DNA from: Mallotus nudiflorus
Taxonomy: Eukaryota > Streptophyta > Magnoliopsida > Malpighiales > Euphorbiaceae
Reading direction: 5' to 3'
DNA length: 64,000 nucleotides
Assembly: GCA_947683625.1 (NCBI GenBank)
Contig: CANTUR010000111.1
Location: 372,001-436,000, forward strand
The notes beneath the pieces are model-generated. The model saw only the letters and a list, made by a program, of their open reading frames with translations, was not told the DNA's origin and did not search any database. Within the stretch, counting starts at the first letter, position 1; every line of letters starts with the position of its first letter. Both the position numbers and the translations under genes were made by a program. This document shows, piece by piece, positions 10,198 to 23,332 of the stretch.

Positions 10198-10422
10198 TTA
10201 AGCTTCTTGGTGATGGAATTGTTCAAGATAAGTTTTACCGAACTCTGCTAGGTACGGAGAATCAGGAGGTTGCTTACCTAATAGCTCAAGAAAAGCTCTA
10301 ACTCTATATTCCTCGCAACTTTCTTCAGAGAGTTTGTTTATAGGTTCATTAGAGTTTCGATTTTTTTTTTCTCCTAAGGCAAACGCGCGTTTGAACACAC
10401 TTATTGCACCACCGTTTCTCAT
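10198..10422 (-). pseudogene. Unrecognised small antisense reading frame (copy A)
   Basis: A 74-codon minus-strand frame, convergent with the RIP gene. I do not recognise the family. Its C-terminal half (NKLSEESCEEYRVRAFLELL, then GKQPPDS) matches, residue by residue, a minus-strand frame at 47.3-47.7 kb. The sequence upstream of its ATG is also conserved between the two copies. The N-terminal part differs because of small indels and the C-terminus is shorter. It is a remnant of a gene that travels with the RIP 3' end in the local duplications. Confidence 0.5.
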
Positions 10423-10514
10423 CTTTGCCTTTTGAATTTAATCCCAGTGTATCTTTCCCCTTAACTTGTTAAGATTTAGATATGTATATACATATATATA
10501 GTTGAGGTTGGGAA

Positions 10515-10709
10515 TGTTAGGAAACATGGCCCCTTACAATCCAACAAGTATTTTCACCACTTTAGATCATAACATAAATAAAAATATTTGAAAAATAAAA
10601 GAAAGAAACATACAACAATTTTACGTGGAAAACTCCCAAACGAAGAAAAACGACGGGCGTTGTCAAAATACAACCAAGAGAAAAATATTCACTATGTGGA
10701 AATTATTAC
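10515..10709 (-). repeat. Element X 3' LTR, outer part
   Basis: It matches the outer end of 44506-45063 (TACAATCCAACAAGTA and following). The LTR is interrupted at 10709 by element A and resumes at 32128. Confidence 0.85.
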
Positions 10710-11157
10710 TGATATCTTATATTAGTATCCTATTCTAATAAGGGTTACATTCCCCCAAAGAGGATAACTATTTGAATAAAAAGAAAACTTAATAAGAAAA
10801 TCTATTCTATAAAGGAAGTCTCCTCTCTCCTAAGCATGACAATCCTACAAGACTAAGGAATCATATTGCTAAGAGGTTTGAGCAATATCTTCTCTTATAA
10901 ATACATTTCATGACATCTCATGTCATACATTCTCATCATACAACATCACCAAGACATCATTCCAACACTCCATCATCACATCATTCAATCAATCACTTTT
11001 TATTCTTTATTTTATTATGTCTATTTACTTTATTATATTTTTCTTCATACCATTACTGACTTAAGCTTTAGAGTATTTATGAGGTAAAGCCCTCCTCTTT
11101 ACCCATTTTTCTCATCGATGTATGTCCACAAGTAAGGGATATAATTCAGAGTTATCA
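10710..11157 (+). repeat. Element A 5' LTR (448 bp)
   Basis: It begins TGATATC and ends GTTATCA. It is closely similar along its whole length to 31673-32122, including the shared segment with ATTCTAATAAGGGTTACATT. Confidence 0.95.
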
Positions 11158-12571
11158 AGTGGCACCGTATGTGGGGAAAACCTAGCTTGTCTTATTTGTT
11201 TAAGACAATTAAAAGCTAATTAAAATTCCAAATTATCATTGCTCATTGGAATCTAACTCGACAACTTAAAAATTCAACAAAGCTAGCCTTTCCCTAAACC
11301 ATGTCCATATAAAAAAAAAAGGTTTATGTCATCATGAGCCTACCTCATAAAAATCATCAAAGGATAATCTTTGGTCATTCTCATGCATAATGAAATTGCA
11401 CTTGTCAATTAATGATCATATCCTACTTAGAACAACATGGCCCTCCTAGCAATCAATTCTCGATGACCTTAGCAAAATGGCCATTAAAACCTCATAATTG
11501 TATGTTATTAATGCAGGGAAGTCATATTACTTCTTTAGTCGCAAACAATAAAACTTCCATGGTTTCCATCTGAAAGCTTCTTGTAATCTACATATGGATT
11601 GGATGAGCCAAAGTTTATGGTAGTTTTTTGGTTCCTTACAGTCTAAAAATTTAACCGGCATAGCTCCGTGGTTCCACCTAAGTCATGGTGTCTCAAGCAT
11701 GTGTCATAAAATTCCTAAACGATTGCAATAAAGCAACTCCACAATTAAGTACCCAGGCTATTTACGAAAATTCAAAACCAAACTTGAGGCAATTGGCACC
11801 ATGCAGATGCTACCCATGATGTAAGTCTTCCTATTTTAAAACACAAGTAGGCTGAAATCTAAAGGAGGCACACATGTTATTTGTTTAGGGTCTGAAATTC
11901 AGGAAAGTTAAGGGAATGCACAATATCATCATTATTGGACAAAACCCAAAAGCAAATCCTGGCTTTGACTCTCTCGTATTAGTGGATGTCTGCAAATCAC
12001 ATGTTTCATAATTTGAGCTTGTCAACCATTGAAGAAAAACTACCCAGTATCTCACATAGGTCCACCTCCACTTGAATTTCTAAGCAGAGCATGCTAGCAT
12101 GGAAAGCTATCATGAATCAACAAAGGTGTTATAATCAATTGGTACAAGTCCACTTAATATCTAAGCACCAACTCCCATCGGATCTGCCTTAATTTCAGTT
12201 GGCTAATTTTGAATATTCATTCAACATAATTGAACCCAACAATTAGATCTAAGATTCTTAATGTTAAATAATTATTATGACTACCCTGACATTAGCAAAC
12301 AAAGCGAAGCTTGAAGCTCAGAATAGTCAAGTTGGGAATCTTGGATTAGAACAACATTGAACTCTAACTAGAATCAGGATGGAAGCATGAGAATACTTGG
12401 AGCATCAAATCTGTTGAACAAGATACATCTTCAGACTTCTATAAAAAAAAAAGAGGGAGAAGATATTTGAAGATTTAATGAAAAGTTTTATCCATATGAG
12501 CATTCTTGAGGTGGTCTATGAAAAAGAAGAATGAAGAGGGAAGTTGGACCTCGCCAGTTATGGTAAAAAAC
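11158..12571 (+). other. Element A interior, left part, non-coding
   Basis: It begins with the primer site. No domain could be recognised in any frame and no long open frame is present. It is interrupted at 12571 by the Gypsy element. Confidence 0.6.
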
Positions 12572-14654
12572 TGTCACGACTCAAACCGGAGAGCCATAAT
12601 AGGTGCTAAGGAATGGGAATTCTTTCGAATCTAGAATTCATACCAAGCCTTAGAAATAAAAAAAAACATGCAATAAATAAATAAAAATACAACAAAATTA
12701 AAACTTAAGTCGATATAAGAATAAATACTTAACTGTCATTTCATAAAATAAAAATATTTTCATACAATATTCAGATAAAGGTCTCTTATTAAAAATAACA
12801 TTCTACAGATACAAAGCACTCCTACTATAGTTTTCTAAAATACAACAAAGTTCATATAAATAACTTACATAATCTAGCTGGGGTTGAAGATGTCCAACGT
12901 AGAGGTTTACTATTGAGGTTTTACGATGATGAATCTCCTGAAAAAAATATTGAGGGGAGTCAGACCTCATTGAGTGAATTATTATAATATATATATACAT
13001 GCAATCTAAAACATACACAGTTAGGCATTAGTATATATATACATATACATAGGTATTTCACACAGATGCTAAAATTCATTTTATATATATAATAGATGCA
13101 TAAAATTATTTTAATTGAAGGACTGGAGCAGAACCCTAACAATTTGCAACCTCGATCATAAATAATCAATAGCCAATAGGCTTAATAAAAACTCTAAGTA
13201 TTACTTTTTCCAACTTAAGGTAGTAGACTGGTCTCGAGCACACTAGGTCAACCGAGGTTCCACAATCTCATTACCGGCATGACTGGCCCTGAGTACACTC
13301 GGTCAACCGAAGATCCACAGTCAGCCTTTCACAAAACCAATATCTTAATAATAGTATCAGATTCTCAACCTAATTCTACTATACTGTCACACAACAGTCC
13401 TAGCGTAACCCACTAGGTAACACGTTCTACTGCTATCCTTCAAATCATTCTTATAATTATGGAAAATAGTAAAATGCATAATTAAAATATAAGTAGCATT
13501 CATTTAAAAAGGATATACCACTTATATACTAAACATATACCATAAATATACCAAAAATATACTAAATGCTTATACTGAATATATGACAAATATACTGAAT
13601 ATATATACTAAAACATGCTATTTATATATGTCATATATATATAAATTATATACTAAAAACAAACTAAGTAAAATGTCACATATACAAAAAATATACCTAA
13701 AGTATACCAATAATATACTTCTTCGTTTAATGTAATAATTCATATCAAAACATAATAAAAACATGGATTCTTAAAAGCATGTATTCTATATGCAATGGAT
13801 ATATAGAATAATAACTCACAAGTTTGCGTTCCTCGAGATTGACTTGACGGGTCTAGTCCGATAGGCCTCAGTCTCAGCGCAGCTAGAAAATAAATAATAA
13901 TAATAATTAGAATAATTCTAACATATACTTCTAAGAATTCTAAAGAAAAACTCGATCTAGGAATTCAAAAACTCAGACAAACACAGAAATTCATTATCGA
14001 ATCGATGTCACATTTTATAAAAATTCTATCAAAAATTCGGCAAAACCTCCTCTATAAAATGGACATCTCTCTAGTGACAGTAGAGCTGATCTTGCAAGGA
14101 AAACACACTTTTAATAACCACAAAGCTCAACATCTCAGGTTGGGATCCTAAACTGCACACATTCCCAACCGAGGTTCATAATTTTCAACAATCAATATAA
14201 AATAATAAATATATTAAAAATCATTAAATTCCATAAATATCCATAAAATACCAAAATATAATATATTTAAACATTAAATCACTAAATAGTAAATAATATA
14301 TTATTTGAATATAATTTTTGAAAATTAGTATTAATTAGTTAAAAATATTAAATAATTTATAAAAATCATTTTAATACTCTATATAATTTTTAAATCATTT
14401 AAAACATATTATTTAACTATAATTTCAATAATAATACACAATTAACCTATATATGCAATGAAGGATGCAAGGAAAAAAATAGAAAAAGAAGAAGAAGAAA
14501 AAGAAAAAGAAGAAGAAGAAGAAGAAAAAGAAGAAGAAGAAGAAGAAGAAGAAGAAGAAGAAGAAGAAGAAGAAGAAGAAGAAGAAGAAGAAGAAGAAGA
14601 ATTGGTGGGGAAGGTTTGACCGAAACTAACTAATGCTAACCCTTTTTTTATATA

Positions 14655-14689
<35 letters not shown>

Positions 14690-14755
14690 ACTAACCGACA
14701 CATATATATATACAATACACATGCACAATATACACAAATGCACATGCATAGTAAC

Positions 14756-14838
<83 letters not shown>

Positions 14839-14995
14839 ACTTCCAAGTAAATTAACTTACGTAAGAAAAATATTTAATATAAAATAGCGAATATTATTCA
14901 CAAATAATTATAATATGAAAATATTATTTAAAATATTATTAATATTGCATATCTCAATATATATTTTAATAATTTAAAAATATAGGGTCATTACA
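12572..14995 (-). repeat. Gypsy 3' LTR (2.4 kb) with microsatellites
   Basis: It contains long (GAA)n at about 14478-14600, (CA)n near 14656-14685 and (AAC)n/(AAT)n at about 14760-14834. These runs explain the Ser-rich chance frame there. Compared with the other LTR it has about 0.5 kb extra (about 13240-13770). Confidence 0.9.
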
Positions 14996-15059
14996 ATCTT
15001 CTCTCCTTATAATAATTCATCCTCAAATTCAAAGAAAAGAACAGAAACAAAAATTATGA

Positions 15060-18000
15060 AGGAAAGAGATAAGGGTAAGAAGTTCGCATCTCAGCTTCTG
15101 TCTCTTAAGTGTACTCCTCTATGTTGTTGCTTCGCCACAACACCTTGACCATCAGATTCTGTTTCAAATGCAACTAACGAACTTGATAGTCTACTATCAC
15201 AACTAGTTCCTCCTCATATGTCATGTATTCATTCACTTTCATACTATCAGGCTGCAACACATAAAAGAGGGTTCAAAATATACTTCCTTAACATTGAGAT
15301 ATGGAACACTGGATGCACTTGAGACAAATTCAAAGGCAAAGCCAACCGATATGCAACCATGCCCACTCTCTCCAAAATTTTGAACAGTCTAATATATCTC
15401 GGTGCTAGCTTCCCCTTCTTACTAAATCTCATCACACCCTCCATCGAAGATACCTTTAGGAATACATAATCTCTAACCTGGAATTCCACATCTCTCTGTC
15501 TCAGATCTGCATAGCTCTTCTTTTTGCTAATTGTAATTTTTAATCTCTTTTTAGTCACAACAACCTTCTCAACGGCATCATGAACCATCTCAGGTCCAGT
15601 CAATGCTGTCTCTCTAATCTCATCCCAACTCAGATGGGATCTACACTTCCTTCTATACAAAACCTTATATGGTGCCATCTCAATACTATTATAGTAGTTA
15701 TTATTATATGCAAACTCCATAAGTGGCAAATGATCATCCCAGCACCTCCCAGATCCAATACACACATTCTCACTATATCTTCGAGTGTTTGGATCATCCT
15801 CTCAGTTTGACCATTTGTCTGAGGGTGAAAAGTAGTACTGAAATCAAGCTTGGTGCCCATTGCTTCTTGCAACTTCTGGCAAAAATGAGAGATAAACACT
15901 TAACCTTTATCAGCTATAATAGACACATGTACTCCATGAAGGCACACAATATGCTTAACATACGGCTTCGCTAACTTAGCTACATAATAAGTGGCTTTCA
16001 TAGGCAAGAAATGATTAGACTTGGTTAACCTATCCATAATCACCCCAGATGGAATCATATCCATCCTTAGAATGAGGAAACTCAACCATAAAATCCATAA
16101 AAATTCTCTCCCACTTCTACTCAGAAATAGGAAGAGGCTGAAGCTTCCCAGAAGGCTTCTTAAGCTTTCACTTGCTGACACATCAAGCACTTAGCAACAA
16201 AATTAGCTACATCCATCTTCAGTCCATCCCACTAGTACAAATCTCTAATACTATGGTACATCTTAGTGACACCTGGATGTACACTGTAGGTTATAGAATG
16301 TGCTTCCTTAAGGATCTCTTCTCTCAAATTAACTACATCAGGAATGCACAACCTACCACTAATCCATAAAAATCTTTCGTCATTGAGTGTGAAATTAGTG
16401 AAGGTCCCTGCATGAATAATCTTTACAAGCTCTGCTAGAATAGGATCTTGGGCTTGAGCTGCCTTAATATATCTTAGCACTGATCGTACTCTGAACTAAG
16501 CTAATAATCCACCTGATATACTCATCTTCATCATCAGACCTTGATCCACTAACTGGTGCAACTCTTGGATCAATGGTCTCCTCTCCACACTAATGTGAGC
16601 AAGACTACATGAGGACTTTCTACTTAAGGCATCTGCTACCACATTAGCCTTGCCTGGATGATAAAGGATCTCATAGTCATAGTCCTTTAGGAGTTACCAT
16701 CTCCTCTGCCTCATATTTAAATCTCTCTACTAAAAAATGTACTTAAGGCTCTTGTGATCAATGAAAATCCCACAAGTAACCTCATACATATAATGTCTCC
16801 AAATCTTAAGAGCAAATATCACTACAGTCATCTCTAGGTCATGGATAGGATAATTGTATTCATACTTCTTCAACTGACTCGAAGCATATGCTATCACCCT
16901 ACCATTCTGCATCAACATATAACCTAGGCCCACTCTAAAGGCATCGTAATACATAGTGAATTTATCTACTTAATTAGGCAATGCCAAAACTGGAGCTGTG
17001 GTCAACTTCTCCTTCAGCAATTGGAAATTGTTCTCACAAGCATATGACCACTCAAACTTCATATTCTTCTAAGTCAAGTGAGTTATAGGAGCTGTAATTC
17101 TGGAAAAATCCTACACAAATCTCCTATAACACCTAGCCAAATCCAGAAAACTATGAATCTTTGTGATTATTGTTGATCTGGTCCACTCAGACATTGCTTC
17201 ATTCTTTTATGGATTAACCTAGATACTATCTTTAGACATTATGTGTCCAAGGAATGCAACACTCTCTAACCAGAAATCACACTTCGAGAATTTAGCATAA
17301 AGAAAATGTTCTCTCAGTGTCTGCAGTACAGTCCTCAAGTGATATATGTGCTCCTCCATACTCTTCGAATACACTAGTATATCATCAATGAAGACTACCA
17401 CAAACTGATCCACAAATGGTCTGAATACCCAATTCATAAGATCTATAAAAGTAGCTGGTACATTAGTCAACCCAAATGACATCACCAAAAACTCATAGTG
17501 GCCATATCGAGTGCAGAATGCCATTTTGGGAACATTGGCCTCATTGATGTGCAACTGATGATAACTCGACCACAAGTCAATCTTAGAAAAGAACTATGCA
17601 CCCTGAAGTTGATCAAACAGATCATCTATCCTCGGGAGAGGATACTTGTTCTTCACTGTCACTTTATTAAGCTCTTTGTAATCAATGCACAGTCTTAGAG
17701 TACCATCCTTCTTCCTCACAAACAGGACTGGTGCACCCTCAGGAGAAACACTAGGTTTGATGAAACCCTTATCTAGTAATTCTTACAACTATTCCTTCAA
17801 CTCTTTCAACTCTACAAGAGTCATTATATAAGGTGGAATCAAGATAGGAGTAGTGCCTGGAACCACATCTATATAGAACTTAATCTCTCTATGAGGTGGT
17901 AAAACTGGCAACTCTTTAAGAAAAACATCAGGAAACTCACAGGCAACGGGAACACCATTGAGTGACAACTTCTCCACAGAAGTATTCTTAACTAATGCCA

Positions 18001-18325
18001 AATATCCCTAATAACCCTTCCTCAGCATCTTCCTAGTCGTGGTAGTGAAGATGAGATTCTAAGGTGCAAAACTCCTATCACCCATAAACTTAAACTCTTA
18101 TTCATTTGGAATTCTAAAAATCACCTCCTTACTCCGACAATCCACAATGGCATAGTGCTGAGACAACCAATCCATACCCAAAATCACATCAAACTCCATC
18201 ACATCCAACAATACTAATTCTGTTGGCAGTTCTTTACCTCTAATAAATACTGAATAATCAGAAAGAACAACGTCAGTGTCCAATGAATCACTTAAAGGAG
18301 TGGCGATAGACAAAGGAAAAGCCAT
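15060..18325 (-). pseudogene. Gypsy pol: protease, RT, RNase H, integrase, chromodomain-like tail (decayed)
   Basis: Read from high to low coordinate. The retropepsin-like region (18325-18098) has FDVILGMDWLSQH. The RT start (18001-17789) has LPPHREIKFYIDVVPGT. The RT core (17575-17219) has YGHYEFLVMSFGLTNVPATF and the catalytic FIDDILVYS. RNase H follows (16954-16730, with DHKSLKYIF). Integrase zinc-binding and core segments cover 16480-15630 (including TFHPQTNGQTERMIQTLED). The C-terminal HPVFHISMLRKY and a chromodomain-like tail (about 15260-15060) end it. Stops interrupt between the segments, so no full polyprotein can be made. Lineage by motif: chromovirus, most like Tekay/Del. Confidence 0.85.
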
Positions 18326-18792
18326 CCTTGAAGCTTGCTAATACGAATTTAAAGTAAAAATAGGGGACATGAAAGAGTGTGTAGCACCCGGATCAAATAA
18401 AACCCAAGCATCCAAGTAACAAACTAGAATAATACTTACAACGATGGCATTAGATGCGTGAGCATCCTAGTGAGTGAGGTGGAAAACCCTAGCCTGACCT
18501 CTACCTCCCTATTGATTGGTGAAAGCCTAGCCAAAACCTCTGGCATCTCCTCTAGTACCTCTGCCATGCCCCTGCTGGGCAATAATCTGTGTTGTGCTCA
18601 GATGTTGAGCCGGAGACAATTGAAAAGGAGCTGGTGCTACACTAGCAATTGACTGCTGCAAAAACTGTTGTGGCTAAAAACTAGAATATGGGCATGATCT
18701 AGCAAAATGCCCCGTTTATCCGCATCTAAAGTATGTCAATGACACCATATAACAGGGTCCCTGATGGACTCTACCACAAGTCTGACAGGTGC
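18326..18792 (-). pseudogene. Gypsy gag 3' part with zinc knuckles
   Basis: On the minus strand, Cys/His clusters read CQTC...H...C and a second CCHC-like knuckle (RCG-TGHFARSCP) with its first Cys lost and a stop inside. This is the end of Gypsy gag just before protease. The gag continues across the nested insertion at 25355-26331. Confidence 0.65.
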
Positions 18793-18972
18793 TGTAAGCA
18801 CCCAATTTCAGGATGCAATTGTGCACAATTGTGACATAAGCCCATATGATGAAATTCATTCAAAATTGAAGTTAGTTGTCGATTTTTGGGACTTTAGGGA
18901 CTAAATTGTAACATTTTTTAGGATTTGATTGTAAATAAGTTAATTTTTCAAGGGTCTTTTGGTAATTAAGAG
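18793..18972 (+). repeat. Truncated 5' LTR of the PMD-carrying element
   Basis: About 180 bp similar to 23333-23515, then abrupt divergence after GGTCTTTTGG. The rest of the LTR is deleted. Confidence 0.8.
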
Positions 18973-19029
18973 TAAGCATAATGTACTCCAATGCCCAAAA
19001 ATGAGCAAAAGTATCAACGTGAACCTCTG

Positions 19030-19218
19030 GCGGTATCCACGCTGAGTAATACAAGAAAGGCGGGGGAATACTAAAAGAGGACCCACATAAATAATAATAA
19101 TAATAATAATAACAACAACTTGCTCTATTTACTCCAATGCTCTATAAGAGTATGAGTATCCAAAAGACCTTTCCAATGGTATCCACGCTGAGTAATATGA
19201 AAAAGGTGGGGGAATACT
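19030..19218. repeat. Short direct repeats near the deleted LTR
   Basis: GGTATCCACGCTGAGTAATA followed by a G-rich segment occurs at about 19033 and again at about 19179, with an (AAT)n tract between. Confidence 0.7.
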
Positions 19219-19689
19219 TGGATAAGGAAGAAAAGCACAAAAATAATTCAAAGACTGTTTTGATACTCCAAATTCAATATTTTTATACTTAATTTCCACA
19301 AGTTTTGTTTAGAAAATTCTCCTTAAAATTAGGTGTGGAAGTAAGCTCTTCACTTGGTAAATGCTATACTCTCAGCATAAGATGATTAACAATGCCTTTG
19401 ACCTTTGTGAATGGCAAATAAGTGACAGTCATAAAAATAAAAAATAGCGAGATTTGTCAAGTACATGCTAAATTTTCAACATCATAATGTACTTTTATAC
19501 ATTCATCATGGTTGAAACTAACTTCAATAAGTCTGTAGGAATTATAAATCCAGAAAGAAGTGCATCCAACTTGTAGAGTTGGTTAACACAATAGTATAAT
19601 AGAGAGCAGTCAGATACAAACACGCAAAAAGTCAGGAATACATAAACTCTAAATCATTCATCTCATGCTCTGGTATCAAGCCATGGGCT

Positions 19690-22296
19690 CTATCCTTTAG
19701 TAGGGTCATCATGATGATGAGTGTCTGGAGATCTAGCAGATAAAGTCCCAGTACTATACGGATCAAAGCCCAAGTCTGCAAGCTGCCGACAAAACATCTC
19801 ATTCTCCCGCTCTAGATCGTTGGAATAGCTCTGTATACACAGAAAACACCATATCATATGCATTACATGTATGACATGCATACATTTGCATCATCTCAGT
19901 GAGGGCGCTTACCCGTCAACTGTCTATAACTTACATCATAAATAATCTCTGAGATGAGACAAGTCCATATAGATACTCTGCCTGTGTCCGGGGAATCTAT
20001 TTTGTAAAATTTATTAATATCAATGTCAAGTGTACAAATCTATACAAGAAATAAAGCAAACAAACTCACATGAGAAGCATATGGTGGATAAAAGCTAGGA
20101 AGCTGAGCATCACCAAACTACATCTGCTGCTCAACTGGAGCCTGAATAGCGGGAGCCCAGTAGAACATAGACTTGTCTGGAAGAGAGACACCAAGCGTAG
20201 CACCGATAAAGGCCCCATCGCGACTAGACCCAACGTGCTGAGCACGATGACCGGGACTAGGTCTGGGATCAAGGCTATCAATATCAAAAATAACCTCAGT
20301 CTTTGGAACAACCTCAGTCTCTGGAGCAATCTCAGTCTCCTCATCCATATCAACAGGAGAGCGAACCTCCTCAAACTGTAAAGAGAAGGAGTGATTCATA
20401 GGTTCCAGAAACATAAGTTAAAATAATGAGAAATTACCTCATCATCATTAATAAGAACATGCTCCAGGAGGCTCTCATGGATAAATTACTGATAATGTCA
20501 ACAACGCTCAAGAAAATCTAAGGCAGCATATCCATGTAGTGCATCCCTTAGCTCTGAACCTATAAGATGCAAGCTGCAGAGCATAGAGGAAGGGACATCA
20601 GATGGAATATGACGTCGAGAAGGGCCGGAAGACCAGCGATATACTCGCTCCCCTAGATACAACATCAGACAACTATAACCAGAAAGTAGGATCCTCATAG
20701 GCTCCAAGCGAGCTGCATCTACCATGAAATGATATTGTTGGATGTCCTTAACACCCTCAAACCAATCAGAGTTTATATGCAATTTATGTAAATTAAGTCT
20801 AATTTCTATTAAACTGTAGCATACTAATGATTTTATTTTTCCTTACCATGTGCCACTCAATAGTGTTCAACTGATCACGGTACGTCTGCAAAGTGTTCTT
20901 GTTGCTAGCAAGGTGAGAAGAACCCCATCTCATCATCAGAGGAAAGGTCCTATTAGAACTGATAGTGTTAAAGCCTTGAATCAGCCCGATCTTTATGCTC
21001 CAGATCTAGAAAAAAGAACATATCAGAAAAGGCAAAGAAGGACAAAACTATAGAGATCAAATGAAAGAAAATATACATGTAAGATGTATCAAAAGCCACA
21101 AATCATGACAACACCTCTACAGATAGTGTCTAATCTATAATAAATATAAGCAAGTGCAGCAGAATCTAATGTGGCAACTATCCAAGTCATAAAGAGGACC
21201 CAACAGAGCGATATTGATTTCATGACTGGTCTTATAAAAGAGGGTTGTGCCTAATAATATCAAGAGGAAACACCTTGCCTTATGAATAATATGATGAGGA
21301 GTCAAAGTAGGAAGGCATCTGAATCCCTCAACTAATGATGAAAGAAGAGCGTTCTTCAGGCTGAGGCGAACTTAATCAAGTCTCGCACGTACTGACTCCA
21401 TGCATGCTCTGGGAGACTGTAATAGCTGATGTCAAATGGAACTGGGGATCCTCCAAAGGCAATCCCGGTGATAGCAGAGAAGCTCATAGGTGAAATGGTC
21501 AGCTCACCCACACGAGTATGAAAAGTATGGGTAGTATCCATCCATCGCTCAATTAAAGGAAATAAAGAATAATGGTCAGATTGGCCTCGAACAGTCGAAA
21601 GTGTAGTAATGAAATGCCTAAATCCAAAAGCCCAAATTAGACATGTAACATCCTCCGGTAGACCATGAAACAATTCTCGAGCTAGATTGAAACAGCCCGT
21701 GAACTTCATTGGATGCTATTTTAATTTCTAAAAGGAAAATATTGATTAATTAATTGAAAGTTTAATTAATTAATCAAAGAATTTAAATTGAAGGATTTGA
21801 TTAGTTAATTAATTAATAAATTACCTTTTTAGTTAATTTTTTTTAATCGGCAATGTAGATTGCCGATCGGCAATCTACTATACCGATCAACATTAACCTG
21901 GTTAATCAAAAATCTGGAATTTCAACTGGAACTCCAGACATCCGATCCTTCATTCTGACAACCTGGGAGTCAAATTTCATATTTTCAGAGTTAATTTCAA
22001 TTTATCATGCATTTTCATATTAATTTCTAACTAATATACATGTCAATGTCAATCTCTACTCTATAACTAACTCTAATTACTGATTATACTGGTAATATTT
22101 TTACGTAAATAAATAGAAGCAAGAAAAGTTACCTCATTACCCACATCTCTGCACCTGTGGGTATGTAAATCAGTCAAGGGAAAGATAGTTGAGTCTTCTT
22201 GAAGTTCCAGATTATTCTGAGGAAAACGAAGAGGTAGAATCCTCTGACATTTTAAAGTCTTAGCTCCCTCATGTTGTCTGCGTGATGAATAGGCCA
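19690..22296 (-). pseudogene. Plant mobile domain (PMD, MAIN/MAIL1-like) gene captured in an LTR element
   Basis: PMD proteins are plant nuclear proteins (MAIN, MAIL1) linked to silencing. Related domains are common inside transposons. Minus-strand exons can be followed. Exon 1 starts at 22296 (MAYSSRRQ, with LRFPQNN) and has a GTAACT donor at about 22132. The next exon, from about 21715, has GCFNLARELFHGLPED, SDHYSLFPLIERWM and TISPMSFSAITGIAFGG. Degraded segments follow at about 21340-21080 (ARCFLLILLGTTLF, SAALAYIYYRLD). Then come WGSSHLASNK with a GTAAGG donor (about 20845), YLGERVYRW (20782-20498), an acidic tail (20414-20066), and a last exon to 19690 (DLERENEMFCRQLADLGFD). Splice sites survive, but stops and frame breaks occur, so it is likely non-functional. 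It lies antisense to its host element. Confidence 0.8.
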
Positions 22297-22639
22297 TAGG
22301 ATAAGATGGATTGAAAATTGGACAATAGATGGTGAATAGATCAAGAAAAGAAAAATCAAGATCAATTAAAAAAAAGGAAGAAGAAGAAAAGAATGGGAAG
22401 AGAAGTGAAGTGATCGACAAAAGGGAAAGAATATATAAAAGGGAGAATACATAACAAGATTACATAACTCATTTTTTACATTTTACATGCATGATTTCAA
22501 TCAAAGGTTTCATATGCTGCAAGTAGCTATGATATGAATTTCAAATCATTATGTTATGTGCTACACAGTAGTCATAACCTTCATTATGTTACGTACTGTA
22601 TAGTAGTTATGACATAAACTTTCAAATTCCTCATTGCTA

Positions 22640-23170
22640 GACGTTCCATAAGAACTATAGCAAGTTTTTAATTTAATTACACTAGACGTCCCATAGGGAA
22701 TATAGTGTGCATCGTTAGACGTCCTACAGGGAATATAACAAAATTCAATTCAATTACACTAGACGTCCCACAGGGAATATAATGTGCATCGTTAGGTGTC
22801 CCACAGGGAATATAACGAAATTCAATTCATCTACACTAGACATCCTATAAGGAATATAGTGTGCATCTTTAGATGTCCCACAAGGAATATAACGAAATTC
22901 AATTCAATTACACTAGACGTCCAATAGGGAATATAGTGTGCATCGTTAGAAGTCCCATATGGAATATAAGAAAATTCAATTCATCTTCACTAGACATCCC
23001 ACAGGGAATATAGTGTGCATAGTTAGATGTCCTACAGGGAATATAATGAAATTCATCATTGCCAGATATTCCACAGGAACTATAGCAAGTTTTCAACTTA
23101 TCATTGCTAAATGTCCCATAGGGAATATAGCGAAACTCATTTGCATAAAGTCCATTAGACGTTCCATGGG
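22640..23170. repeat. Minisatellite array before the 3' LTR
   Basis: Degenerate units contain the reverse complement of ATTCCCTGTGGGACGTCTAG, spaced roughly 35-50 bp and in places alternating in pairs. They run for about 530 bp. The position, between the coding region and the polypurine tract, fits Tat-type elements. Confidence 0.85.
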
Positions 23171-23332
23171 AAATAGAGTGCGAATTATCAAACACTACAC
23201 CTTACTTAACAATTTGAGCATCAATCCATCACTTAGGATACAATCGAGTGTCCTAATTTCTTTCTTTCAAAATTGTGTGCTTCTATTGCTTTACCGCAAT
23301 TTGTCAAGCAAACAGCGACAAAGGGGGGCAAC

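Noticed and set aside
13001..13660. Short direct repeats as a possible CRISPR-like array
   Set aside because: They are irregular ATATA-rich words in a plant retrotransposon LTR, with no regular repeat-spacer pattern.
14442..14690. Minus-strand Ser-rich open frame of 82 codons
   Set aside because: It is the translation of a (GAA)n microsatellite inside a Gypsy LTR.
20070..20381. Plus-strand frame over the PMD acidic tail
   Set aside because: The opposite strand gives the conserved PMD exon order with splice sites. The + frame is a shadow.
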